DNA from: Roseibium album
GTDB taxonomy: Bacteria; Pseudomonadota; Alphaproteobacteria; Rhizobiales; Stappiaceae
DNA length: 64,000 nucleotides
Assembly (NCBI GenBank): GCA_001404055.1
Contig: CXTY01000014.1
Coordinates: forward strand, 372,001-436,000
Direction: 5' to 3'
Positions within the stretch are counted from its first letter, which is position 1, and every line of letters begins with the position of its first letter. Made by a program: the position numbers and the translations under genes. Under the pieces are notes generated by a model. That model had not been told where the DNA came from, searched no databases, and saw only the letters and a program-made list of their open reading frames with translations. Shown piece after piece: positions 45,694-54,254 of the stretch.

Positions 45694-48073
45694 AGCGATG
45701 TCTTTTCCAGTTTTCCTGGACACAGAGATTTGGGCCAATAAAGGCAAACTGCTGGCGGCGGCAAGCGCAGTCGCTATAGCCGTATCCCTATGCCATCAAG
45801 CTGTCTCTTCAGCATCCGCACAGGATATCACCGAAGGGCTGGCTGGAGAGCTCGATCCGAACGCAGAATTGCTGCTTGAATCCAGCGAAGTCACCTATGA
45901 TTTTGACCGAGACCTGATTGTCGCCACGGGCAACGTTCAGGTCTATTATGACGGCAACACTGTTCAGGCTCACCAAATCGTCTTTGATCGCAAAAGTCAG
46001 CAGCTCGTAGCACGCGGCAATGTCATCTTTATCGAGGCCAACGGTACTGTTGTAAGAACAACAGAAATGACGCTGTCTGAAGACTTCTCCGAAGGTTTTG
46101 CAAGAGCGCTGCAGATCGACACCACGCGCCGCACGCGCTTTATTGCCGAACAGGCGCGCCGCGAAGGTGACAATGTAACGACCATCGACAATGGTATTTA
46201 CACCGTCTACACCAAACCGACCAATCCGCCGAACAAACCACCGCTTTGGCGCGTTCGGGCTGAAAAAATCATTCACAATCAGCAGGAAAAGGTAATCAGG
46301 TTTGAAAATGCGGCTTTCGAAGTTTACGGCAAACCGATTGCCTATCTACCTTATCTGTCCATGCCGGACCCCTCTATCAAGAGGAAATCCGGTTTCCTGA
46401 TGCCAAGCGGCATTGTGAATGACAAACTCGGTTATGGAATAACGGTTCCGTATTATTGGGCGCTAAATCCCTATTACGACGTTACAACTGCAATTACACC
46501 GCTGACAAAACAAGGCGTTTTCGGTGACGTTGAGTACCGTCACAGGTTCATGTCAGGCCAAGTCAGCTTCTCCGGTGCGGGTCTGTTCCAGGCACAGCCA
46601 GGTAATTTCTCGACTTCACGCGCAGATGAACGCTGGCGTGGCGCGTTGAATTCAACGGCCTCCTTCTCCCTGTCTCAGGACTGGACCCTGGGCTGGAACG
46701 TCACTTACAAAAGCGACCGCGCTTTTTTCAAAGACTATTCTTTCGCCAGTTTCGGTGACAACGGCGAAACTTCCGAGATCTTTCTTGAAGGGCGATCTGA
46801 TCGCAACGCACTCACATTCAGTGCTTACGCATTCCAGATTTCCCAGGAAGATTATTCGGACAGTGAGTTCGATGCCAACGGCTTTTCTCCTGTCGGCAGT
46901 TCCTTGCAAGACAAACAACCACTTGTTTTGCCTGTCATCGACTACGATTATGTTTTCGCGGATCCGGTTTTGGCTGGTGAACTCGCGCTCACGGCAAACT
47001 TCACTTCTCTTACGCGCGACGAAACCGACGCATTTTCCATTGATGGCGGCACAACACCGCGCTTCCGCGGTGTTGATGGTACATTTTCCCGTCTGACCAT
47101 GAAGGGAGATTGGCGCCGGACCTTTATCGACCCGCTCGGCCAGTCGTTCACGCCCTTTGTCTATATGCGCGGCGACCTGTTCTTCCTGGCGTCACCGGAC
47201 GCTGACGTGACGGCGCTGTCCGGTGAAACCTTTGTTGGTCGCGCCATGCCAGCGGTCGGCATGGAATACCGCTACCCGATCATAGCAACCTTCGACGGTG
47301 GTAATCAGATTCTGGAACCTGTGGCTCAGGTGGTGGTGCGACCTGACGAGCAACGGATCGGTGAATTGCCGAACGATGATGCACAAAGCATCGTATTCGA
47401 TACGTCGACCTTGTTTGACTATGACAAGTTCTCGGGATTTGACAGGGCAGAGGGCGGTACGCGCCTAAACGTCGGTTTGAACTACAAGCTTCAGTTGGAT
47501 AACGGCTACTATCTGAGCGGGCTATTCGGTCGGTCCTACCATCTGGCCGGAGAGAACTCCTACGCAACACCCGATATTCTTGGTGCAACCGAAGATTCCG
47601 GTCTCGCCACCGACCTTTCGGACTATGTGGGCAGTCTTTACCTGGACACGCAATACGGTGTGAAGCTGGGTGCCCAGGCGCGGTTTGACAAAGACGATTT
47701 CTCATTCAACCGGGTGCAGGCCCAGGCCAGTGCCATTTATGGTCCGGTGGTTTCGACCCTCGCCTACGCGTTCTTGAACGCACAACCGGATGTCGGCATT
47801 GATGCACCTCGTGAGGAGCTTTTAGGCTCTGCCAGTCTTCGCCTGGAGGACAATTGGCGTGTCTTTGGGTCAATGCGGTTCGATCTGGAAAACAACAACA
47901 TCGTCCAGGACGGTTTTGGCATCGGCTATGATGATGAGGGCTTCTCCATGTCGGTATCCTACGCGGAAGACCGAAGCCGGAACGATGGCGACGACGTAAA
48001 CCGTACTCTTTATTTCCGGGTAGGCCTGCGAACCATTGGAAGTACCCAGGTATCCAGCGGCGCCTTGAACTAA
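45686..48073 (+). CDS. lptD: LPS assembly outer-membrane protein LptD
   Basis: The beta-barrel that inserts LPS in the outer leaflet. 795 residues: a long signal region (to about 46, ending SSASAQD), a periplasmic OstA/LptA-like beta-jellyroll (~55-190; LIVATGNVQVYYDGNTVQAHQIVFDRKSQQLVARG), and a C-terminal barrel whose strands alternate polar and aromatic residues. The conserved PYLSMPDPSIKRKSGFL block is clear. I see no cysteines of the kind that form the interdomain disulfides in E. coli LptD, so assembly may not need them. The start may be the ATG at 45698 instead of 45686; both fit. Confidence 0.94.
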   Translation: MGKAMSFPVFLDTEIWANKGKLLAAASAVAIAVSLCHQAVSSASAQDITEGLAGELDPNAELLLESSEVTYDFDRDLIVATGNVQVYYDGNTVQAHQIVFDRKSQQLVARGNVIFIEANGTVVRTTEMTLSEDFSEGFARALQIDTTRRTRFIAEQARREGDNVTTIDNGIYTVYTKPTNPPNKPPLWRVRAEKIIHNQQEKVIRFENAAFEVYGKPIAYLPYLSMPDPSIKRKSGFLMPSGIVNDKLGYGITVPYYWALNPYYDVTTAITPLTKQGVFGDVEYRHRFMSGQVSFSGAGLFQAQPGNFSTSRADERWRGALNSTASFSLSQDWTLGWNVTYKSDRAFFKDYSFASFGDNGETSEIFLEGRSDRNALTFSAYAFQISQEDYSDSEFDANGFSPVGSSLQDKQPLVLPVIDYDYVFADPVLAGELALTANFTSLTRDETDAFSIDGGTTPRFRGVDGTFSRLTMKGDWRRTFIDPLGQSFTPFVYMRGDLFFLASPDADVTALSGETFVGRAMPAVGMEYRYPIIATFDGGNQILEPVAQVVVRPDEQRIGELPNDDAQSIVFDTSTLFDYDKFSGFDRAEGGTRLNVGLNYKLQLDNGYYLSGLFGRSYHLAGENSYATPDILGATEDSGLATDLSDYVGSLYLDTQYGVKLGAQARFDKDDFSFNRVQAQASAIYGPVVSTLAYAFLNAQPDVGIDAPREELLGSASLRLEDNWRVFGSMRFDLENNNIVQDGFGIGYDDEGFSMSVSYAEDRSRNDGDDVNRTLYFRVGLRTIGSTQVSSGALN

Positions 48074-48159
48074 CCGGCGGATTGCGGCAGCTCACCTCTG
48101 ACAAGTCATTTTGCTGCCATGAATTCAGGCAACATGCGTGAAGACTTTGAATTTGTTGT

Positions 48160-48180
48160 CATGATGTGCGAAACATCATG
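48160..48180. other. Stem-loop between lptD and the surA-like gene
   Basis: CATGATGT (48160-48167) and ACATCATG (48173-48180) form a perfect 8-bp stem with a GCGAA loop. No U-tract follows. It lies in the 160-base gap between the two genes, where a processing or attenuation site could adjust relative expression. Confidence 0.5.
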
Positions 48181-48233
48181 GCGTTATGACACTGACTTCG
48201 GTTCGGCCCTTGGCCAGCACAGATGGATATTCA

Positions 48234-49154
48234 ATGCGACTTCGTTTCGTCCAGGCACTCTTTGGTCTCGCTCTGATACTGACTGCGCCCTTTACCATTC
48301 CCGCGCAAGCAGCGATCAAGGTGATCGTCAATGATGTGCCGATTACCGACTACGACATCAGTCAGCGCTCGCGCCTCATTACCCTGACTCAACGAAAGTC
48401 CGCCTCTATCGCAAAGCGTCAGGCGAAACAGGAGCTGATCGACGACCAGATCAAACTGGGTGAAGCGGAACGTGTCGGCGTTGATATCAGCCAGTCCTCA
48501 ATCGACAACGCGTACAACAATATTGCCCGCAATGTAAAAATGACCCCTGCGAAGCTGTCGAAAGCCCTGCGAAGCGGTGGTGTTAAGCCGGAAACGCTGA
48601 AAGCGCGCTTGAAAGCCCAACTTGCGTGGAACCAGGTTCTGCAAAGGAAATTCAGAGGCAAGATTGAGGTGAATGAGTCCGACATCATTGCGGCCCTCAG
48701 GAAGACGGACGAGGCCGAGCGTCAGAAGTCCGTGGAATACGACCTGAAACGCATTATCGTTGTGGTCCCGAAAAATTCCTCTGGCGGTTTCAAATCCAAA
48801 CGCAAGCGGGAGAGTAATCAAATCCGCTCGGCATTTAATAGCTGCGAAAATTTGGGAGCAGTTCTCGGCAAGTTTAGCGAAGTGGTTGTTCAACCCATTG
48901 GCCGCCGTCTTGAAACGGAACTCCCCGCCAACATGCGCGAGGAAATAAACGCCTTGGCAACGGGCAAACTGACCAAACCCTCAACCACACCGGTCGGATT
49001 TGAGATGATCGCCATTTGTGGCAAACGCGAAATTGCCTCAGATATCGCCGTTCGAACAGAACTTGAAAACGAACTGCGTGCGAAGGAAGGTGAGAGCCAG
49101 TCTCGCCGTTACCTTTTGGAAGTCCGACGCCGCGCTACGATAATCCATCGCTGA
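48234..49154 (+). CDS. SurA-like periplasmic chaperone
   Basis: 306 residues from the ATG at 48234, with signal peptide LRFVQALFGLALILTAPFTIPAQA. The mature N-terminal part matches the SurA N-domain (VIVNDVPITDYDISQRSRLI ... RQAKQELIDDQIKLGEAERVGVDISQSSIDNAYNNIARN). One divergent parvulin-like domain follows; E. coli SurA is about 428 residues with two parvulin domains, so this is a shorter form. It should escort outer-membrane proteins such as LptD, its operon neighbour. A start 16 codons upstream (48186) is possible but would displace the signal peptide. Confidence 0.85.
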   Translation: MRLRFVQALFGLALILTAPFTIPAQAAIKVIVNDVPITDYDISQRSRLITLTQRKSASIAKRQAKQELIDDQIKLGEAERVGVDISQSSIDNAYNNIARNVKMTPAKLSKALRSGGVKPETLKARLKAQLAWNQVLQRKFRGKIEVNESDIIAALRKTDEAERQKSVEYDLKRIIVVVPKNSSGGFKSKRKRESNQIRSAFNSCENLGAVLGKFSEVVVQPIGRRLETELPANMREEINALATGKLTKPSTTPVGFEMIAICGKREIASDIAVRTELENELRAKEGESQSRRYLLEVRRRATIIHR

Positions 49155-49160
49155 TCTGTC

Positions 49161-50180
49161 ATGGGCTCACCAAAAAAACCAATTGCTGTCAGTATGGGAG
49201 AACCTGCTGGCATCGGACCGGATTTAGCTCTGCTTGCCTGGGCCAACCGGAAAGCTCTTTGTCTGCCCTCGTTCTATGTAAGGGGTGACTATACACTGCT
49301 TTCTGACAGGGCAAAAAAGCTTGGTTTGAATATGCGCATGGAACAGGTGCCTGCGGATCAGGCTGGCAGTCATTTTTCCAAGAGCTTTTCCGTTGTACAA
49401 ACGGGACCCGCCTTGACTGACCGGCCGGGTGAAGAGCATCCCGATACCGCCAATTCCGTCATCGCAGCCATTGAGGCTTGTGTTCAGGACGTGAGCGAAG
49501 GATTGGCGACCGGTATCGTCACCAATCCAATCAACAAATCAGCGCTCTATAAAACAGGATTTTCTTTTCCGGGGCACACGGAGTTCCTGGGATCTTTGGC
49601 CGAAAAATATTGGCCAGGCCAACCTGCCAGACCCGTCATGATGATCGCAGGTCCCGAACTGATGGTGGTTCCCGTAACGATCCACATTCCTATAAAAGAC
49701 GTTCCAGTCGCGCTGACAGAAGATCTGATCGTTGAAACGGCAGAGATTACGACTGCGGACCTCAAAGGCCGATTTGGATATACGGCACCACGGCTCGCGA
49801 TTTGCGGCCTCAACCCGCACGCTGGCGAAGGTGGCTCCATGGGGAGCGAGGATCACGAGGTGATTGCGCCTGCGGTTGCCAGATTGCGGGCAATGGGTAT
49901 TGCCGCAACAGGACCGCATTCCGCGGACACCTTGTTTCACCCGCCAGCACGCGCCAATTATGATTGTGTCCTTGGCATGTACCACGACCAGGTGCTCATT
50001 CCGGCAAAAACAATCGGTTTTGACGAAAGCGTAAATGTGACACTTGGCCTTCCCTTTGTACGAACGTCACCGGATCACGGCACCGCGTACAATCTTGCAG
50101 GAACTGGTAAAGCGCGCATCGAAAGCTTTGCGACCTCCCTTCGCATGGCGAATGCCCTGGCCAATCCTGACCAGCTTTAA
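49161..50180 (+). CDS. pdxA: 4-hydroxythreonine-4-phosphate dehydrogenase
   Basis: Oxidises 4-phosphohydroxy-threonine in the DXP-dependent pathway to pyridoxal phosphate. 339 residues. Visible blocks are [24 protein letters not shown] start ([13 protein letters not shown]), [103 protein letters not shown], which hold the zinc His residues. It follows the surA-like gene by six bases and precedes rsmA by 14, the same surA-pdxA-rsmA order as in E. coli. Confidence 0.96.
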   Translation: MGSPKKPIAVSMGEPAGIGPDLALLAWANRKALCLPSFYVRGDYTLLSDRAKKLGLNMRMEQVPADQAGSHFSKSFSVVQTGPALTDRPGEEHPDTANSVIAAIEACVQDVSEGLATGIVTNPINKSALYKTGFSFPGHTEFLGSLAEKYWPGQPARPVMMIAGPELMVVPVTIHIPIKDVPVALTEDLIVETAEITTADLKGRFGYTAPRLAICGLNPHAGEGGSMGSEDHEVIAPAVARLRAMGIAATGPHSADTLFHPPARANYDCVLGMYHDQVLIPAKTIGFDESVNVTLGLPFVRTSPDHGTAYNLAGTGKARIESFATSLRMANALANPDQL

Positions 50181-50194
50181 CGGCGTTCCCGCAT

Positions 50195-51046
50195 ATGGCA
50201 CAAATCGATACCCTCCCCCCGTTGCGCGACGTCATTGCAGCTCACGGGCTTAACGCCAAGAAATCTCTCGGCCAGAACTTTCTGCTAGATTTGAACCTGA
50301 CCTCCCGCATTGCCCGGTCGGCGGGTGATCTTGAAGATTGTACCGTTCTGGAAATCGGACCGGGACCAGGAGGACTAACGCGGGCGTTGCTTGCAGCCGG
50401 CGCCAGAAAAGTCGTCGCAGTTGAAAAAGACAGCCGCTGTCTGCCGGCACTTGCAGAAATAGCAGAACATTACCCTGGCCGGCTTGAAGTCATCGAGGGA
50501 GACGCACTAAAACTGGACCCAGTTGCCCTCACAGGTGGCGGCAACGTCAGGATTGCAGCCAATCTGCCCTACAATGTCGGAACCCAGCTTCTCATCAATT
50601 GGATTACCACGCCTGAATGGCCGCCGTTCTGGTCGTCTCTGACGCTGATGTTCCAAAAGGAAGTCGGCGAACGCATAACCGCAGAACCAGGCTCCAAGGC
50701 CTATGGCAGACTTGGGGTTCTGGCTGGATGGCGCTGCAAGGGCGGAATTCTGTTTGACATCAGTCCGAAGGCATTCACACCCCCGCCGAAGGTGACAAGC
50801 GCCGTCGTGCACCTGACACCCAACCTTGCGCCTCTGCCCTGCGATCAACGGGTCCTGGAAAGGGTCACAGCCGCCGCTTTTGGTCAGCGCAGGAAAATGC
50901 TGCGCGCCAGTCTGAAATCACTCTCACCGAATGCGGAGGAACTTGTCAGACAGGCCGGATTGGAACCGACTGCGCGCGCTGAGGAAATTGATATTGTCGG
51001 ATTTGTCGAGCTGGCGAACATATTCAAGGATGCTCAGGCTGTTTAA
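50195..51046 (+). CDS. rsmA: 16S rRNA dimethyladenosine transferase (KsgA)
   Basis: Dimethylates two adjacent adenosines near the 3' end of 16S rRNA during small-subunit maturation. 283 residues. SAM-binding motif [20 protein letters not shown], motif [15 protein letters not shown]-terminal [11 protein letters not shown], and the C-terminal helical [13 protein letters not shown] are all as expected. Last gene of the envelope operon. Its 3' end overlaps a possible small minus-strand gene by 23 bases. Confidence 0.97.
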   Translation: MAQIDTLPPLRDVIAAHGLNAKKSLGQNFLLDLNLTSRIARSAGDLEDCTVLEIGPGPGGLTRALLAAGARKVVAVEKDSRCLPALAEIAEHYPGRLEVIEGDALKLDPVALTGGGNVRIAANLPYNVGTQLLINWITTPEWPPFWSSLTLMFQKEVGERITAEPGSKAYGRLGVLAGWRCKGGILFDISPKAFTPPPKVTSAVVHLTPNLAPLPCDQRVLERVTAAAFGQRRKMLRASLKSLSPNAEELVRQAGLEPTARAEEIDIVGFVELANIFKDAQAV

Positions 51047-51242
51047 TCTCAGCCATGCGCGCGGATAAGTCTGGTTTTCTGCAGGAGCCATTTTCGATGG
51101 CTTTTAGGTTTTCCGGGTCGTCCACGCCAAGGTCTCTTACCATCCAGTGAGGCCACGCAGTTTGATCGCGAGACAGATATAGCGAAGCCGGTTTCCGGTG
51201 GTGCAGTCGATGTAAGATGCGTTTTACGCGGTTCAAAATCAT
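51024..51242 (-). CDS. Possible small protein divergent from a LysR gene, 72 residues
   Basis: The product begins [27 protein letters not shown] and contains [12 protein letters not shown], a stretch like those in small DUF1127-type proteins, which also have a basic start and an L-R-D-I/L-G core. It is divergent from the LysR regulator, and a regulator next to a small divergent gene is a common layout. The 3' end overlaps rsmA. A rival frame on the same strand (51049-51261) shows no such pattern. I consider it likely but not certain. Confidence 0.45.
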   Translation of the reverse strand: MILNRVKRILHRLHHRKPASLYLSRDQTAWPHWMVRDLGVDDPENLKAIENGSCRKPDLSARMAEIKQPEHP

Positions 51243-51313
51243 GAATGGCCCTCTGTATCAAGCTTCGAGAGTGCCACCAAATATCTTCAATGTAATTGAA
51301 CTATATCTTATGC

Positions 51314-51335
51314 TATCATTCAAATATGAATGATA
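51314..51335. promoter_or_regulatory. Perfect inverted repeat over the start codon of the LysR gene
   Basis: TATCATTCA (51314-51322) and TGAATGATA (51327-51335) flank AATA and cover the ATG at 51326. The pattern fits a T-N11-A LysR-type half-site arrangement, so autorepression at the start site is plausible. Confidence 0.5.
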
Positions 51336-52267
51336 TTGATTTTGATTGGGATGCGATCCGCGTCTTTATTGCAGTTGCTGAACATCAAAGCGTAAGTAAA
51401 GCAGCCAAAGACCTTTCGGTTTCCCAACCAACTGCAGGTCGTCACATTTCGCGCCTGGAAGACAAGCTCGATCTCCAGTTGTTCGACAGACGACAAACTG
51501 GTTTTGAGCTAACGGAGGGAGGCAGACGTCTTCTTGAGGCAGCACAGACAATGTCTCAAGGTGCGGCTGATTTTCAGCGTGCTGTCGATCTTGAAAAAGT
51601 CAGTGCGCCCGATCAGGTGTGCAGAATAACACTTGGTGAGTGGGGGCAACATTTTCTTGCCCGGCACGCAGAAGAAATCGTCACAGGCCTGAACCATATA
51701 CGGCTTGAATTTTACGCAGATGACGTATTCTGGGATCTCAACAAAAACGCTGCCGACATCGCCATTGGCAACCGCGCGCCCAGGCACGCCCACTTGATCG
51801 CGCAAAAGTTAGGAGAAAGAGCATTTCACGTCTATGCCTCAAAATACTATTGCAACCAGCATCGCGATGCAGCAGACCCAACGACTTGGCCGACGCAGGT
51901 CTGGGTCGGTTACTGCGGTACCAGGGCGCACCTCAGGTCTTCGCAATTGCTTCAAGGCATCCTGAATAATCAACCCTGTCGCTACGCCGTTAACAGCTCC
52001 AGCTCTCTTCTTGGGATACTTAATTCAGGGCAAGCCATGGGAATTTTGCCCGACTGGATCGGCGAAATGGAAAATTTGGTCCGTTTGTCGAAAGACAGTC
52101 TGGCCACCAGCACTTCCTGGCTAAGTTTTCACGAACGGTTGCGGTTCCATCCGAAACTTTCCGAAGTCAAACAACGTGTTGTCGACCTCTACGACCGCAG
52201 ATTTATGGAAACCTCCGCTTTGTTGGAGGAACAGGACACGAACCTGTTTCCCAAGTTTCAGGACTGA
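51326..52267 (+). CDS. LysR-family transcriptional regulator
   Basis: 313 residues: winged helix (DFDWDAIRVFIAVAEHQSVSKAAKDLSVSQPTAGRHISRLEDKLDLQLFDRRQTG) and a LysR effector domain that departs from the common type (WPTQVWVGYCGTRAHLRSSQLLQ). No Shine-Dalgarno precedes the ATG and a TATGCT box ends 12 bases before it, so the mRNA may be leaderless or nearly so. A TTG ten codons upstream also lacks a ribosome site. A perfect dyad overlaps the start. The likely target is itself and the small divergent gene. Effector unknown. Confidence 0.9.
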   Translation: MNDIDFDWDAIRVFIAVAEHQSVSKAAKDLSVSQPTAGRHISRLEDKLDLQLFDRRQTGFELTEGGRRLLEAAQTMSQGAADFQRAVDLEKVSAPDQVCRITLGEWGQHFLARHAEEIVTGLNHIRLEFYADDVFWDLNKNAADIAIGNRAPRHAHLIAQKLGERAFHVYASKYYCNQHRDAADPTTWPTQVWVGYCGTRAHLRSSQLLQGILNNQPCRYAVNSSSSLLGILNSGQAMGILPDWIGEMENLVRLSKDSLATSTSWLSFHERLRFHPKLSEVKQRVVDLYDRRFMETSALLEEQDTNLFPKFQD

Positions 52268-52603
52268 TCCAACGTTTTCAGTAAATCCACCGTGCTCGAC
52301 GACTTTCAAAACTACTGACAATCCATAGAACAGGTCGAAGAATCGGAAGTCCTTCAAAGACGGTCCGGTCGTCCTGCCGCCAACGCGTCTCGATGAAATC
52401 CAATGCGATTAGCCTATGGCGAGTAGGTAATCCAGCGGGTCTCTCTTACGAACTCCAGCGATCCGGCGTGTCACGTTTCGCTAAATTGACTGCCTTGAAG
52501 TCAACGAGAATATTTTGGAATTTTGCCAGTGGTCTGCTTGGGGTGAAAACAGCGCTGCCGCCAGAACTGTTACATCAACGTCTTGCGCTGCATCGAGCAG
52601 AGT
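52268..52603. other. Convergent intergenic region without a recognised gene
   Basis: 336 bases between the LysR gene and gmk, which converge. Short frames on both strands (for example plus 52393-52659, 88 residues, running into gmk) look like chance: no ribosome site and no family-like pattern. I see no terminator hairpin with a U-tract. Confidence 0.4.
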
Positions 52604-53302
52604 TCACTCACCTTTTTCAGAGACTTCCTGTTCCAGGTCATCAACCATACCCTGAATGAGTGGGCCGATTTTGGGTGAGCGGAATTGTTTGAGGCGTTCA
52701 GCTTTCAAAATGGCGCGGACATTTTCATAAGCGCGCTCAAGATCGTCGTTGACCACGACATAATCATACTCCGACCAATGCCGCATTTCGCCCACAGCGG
52801 TCTTCATGCGTTTGGCAATGATCTCCGCAGAATCTTCCGCGCGCCGATGCAAACGAGATTTCATTTCGGCAATTGAAGGTGGAAGAATGAAAATCGAAAC
52901 AACGTCGGAACGCATTTTTTCATAGAGCTGAAAAGTGCCCTGAATGTCGATATCAAACAGGATATCGCGACCATTTTCGATGGCATCTTCAACCGGTCCA
53001 CGCTGCGTTGCATAATAGTTGCCGTGCACTTCGGCCCATTCCAACAACTCGTCGTGCTTGCGCAATTGCTCAAACTTTTTCGGATCGAGGAAATGGTAAT
53101 GAACGCCATCGACTTCACTGGAGCGACGCTGCCGGGTGGTAACCGAAATCGACAGCTCGAGATTGTCTTCCTTTTCCAAAAGAAGGCGCGCAATCGTGGA
53201 CTTTCCAGCACCCGATGGCGAAGACAGCACCAGCATCAACCCCCGTCGCTGTTGCTCGGCCTGATCTGCACTGACAGTGGTACCAACCGAAGTGTCGGTC
53301 AT
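52604..53302 (-). CDS. gmk: Guanylate kinase
   Basis: Phosphorylates GMP to GDP. 232 residues with the P-loop LSSPSGAGKSTIARLLLEKE, the GMP-binding SVTTRQRRSSEVDGVHYHFL and DILFDIDIQGTFQLYEKMRSDVVSIFILPPS. The N-terminus is about 20 residues longer than E. coli Gmk. It lies five bases after yicC, at the end of the fabD-to-gmk operon. Confidence 0.97.
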   Translation of the reverse strand: MTDTSVGTTVSADQAEQQRRGLMLVLSSPSGAGKSTIARLLLEKEDNLELSISVTTRQRRSSEVDGVHYHFLDPKKFEQLRKHDELLEWAEVHGNYYATQRGPVEDAIENGRDILFDIDIQGTFQLYEKMRSDVVSIFILPPSIAEMKSRLHRRAEDSAEIIAKRMKTAVGEMRHWSEYDYVVVNDDLERAYENVRAILKAERLKQFRSPKIGPLIQGMVDDLEQEVSEKGE

Positions 53303-53307
53303 GAAGA

Positions 53308-54201
53308 TTACTCCAGATTCTGTATCTGCTCGCGCAATTGATCAATGACGGCCTTCAGGTCCAGCCCAATGGCCGTGAGGTTCACGTCGTTGGACTTTGA
53401 ACACAACGTGTTGGCTTCGCGGTTGAATTCCTGCGCAAGGAAATCAAGTCGCCGGCCAATTGCGCGCCCGGTGTCCATCAGTTCGCGAACTGCGGCGACA
53501 TGGGCATGCAGCCTGTCCAGCTCTTCCCTGATATCGGCTTTCGTTGCCAGAAACACTGCTTCCTGGTGCAATCGCTGTGGATCCAGTTGAGCATCAGCAG
53601 CTTCCAGAAGCTCGGCGACCTGTTTTTTCAGACGTGCCTTGATCGCCTCCGGCGTTCTGGCGGGCTGCTCTTCAGCTGCCTGGGTCAGTTCGGCAATCCT
53701 GTCAATTTGACCACGCAAAACGCTGCTGATCGCTCTGCCTTCGGTGTGTCGCATATCGACTAAGTCAATCAACGCAGCATCGAGGGTCGTCAACAAGGCA
53801 TTGTGAAGAGCGACCTGCGCTTCCTCGTCTTCTTCTGGCTCCTTGAGCTCAAAAACGCCTTTTTGGGAAAGAATTCCATCCATTGAAGGAGGCGCGAGAT
53901 CAGGCACGCGTTTTTTCAGCAGATCAATCGTCGACAAGACCGCTTCAAGCGCCGTTTCGTTGACCTGCAACTGCAACTCTGACTGATCCCGTTGCATGGC
54001 GAGGCCGATCGAAACATTGCCGCGTCGCAGAACCTTGCTGCAACGCTCGCGTATCTTTGGTTCCAGCGTCTCCAGACCTGTTGGAATACGAATACGCAAG
54101 TCCAGCGATTTGCCATTCACGGACCTGAGTTCCCAGGTCCAACGAATTGGCCCCGCCTCGCCCATGGACCGCGCAAAACCTGTCATGCTGGCAAGCGCCA
54201 T
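53308..54201 (-). CDS. YicC/YloC-type endoribonuclease
   Basis: 297 residues of the YicC family: N-terminal domain beginning MTGFARSMGEAGPIRWTWELRSVNGKSLDLRIRIPTGLETLEPKIRE, and a C-terminal DUF1732 domain ending TGRAIGRRLDFLAQEFNREANTLCSKSNDVNLTAIGLDLKAVIDQLREQIQNLE, the best conserved part. Members cut RNA and in E. coli act on sRNA. yicC-gmk is a conserved pair across bacteria. Confidence 0.93.
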   Translation of the reverse strand: MALASMTGFARSMGEAGPIRWTWELRSVNGKSLDLRIRIPTGLETLEPKIRERCSKVLRRGNVSIGLAMQRDQSELQLQVNETALEAVLSTIDLLKKRVPDLAPPSMDGILSQKGVFELKEPEEDEEAQVALHNALLTTLDAALIDLVDMRHTEGRAISSVLRGQIDRIAELTQAAEEQPARTPEAIKARLKKQVAELLEAADAQLDPQRLHQEAVFLATKADIREELDRLHAHVAAVRELMDTGRAIGRRLDFLAQEFNREANTLCSKSNDVNLTAIGLDLKAVIDQLREQIQNLE

Positions 54202-54254
54202 ATGCCCCTCCGGATTTTTGTTGGTCCGTCGTCACCTGGTGAAAAGACAATCGG

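Noticed and set aside
48119-48334. A 71-residue frame overlapping the surA-like start
   Set aside because: The surA-like signal peptide frame is preferred, and this one contains the stem-loop and no family pattern.
52393-52659. An 88-residue plus-strand frame between the LysR gene and gmk
   Set aside because: It runs into gmk in antisense and lacks a ribosome site or recognisable pattern.
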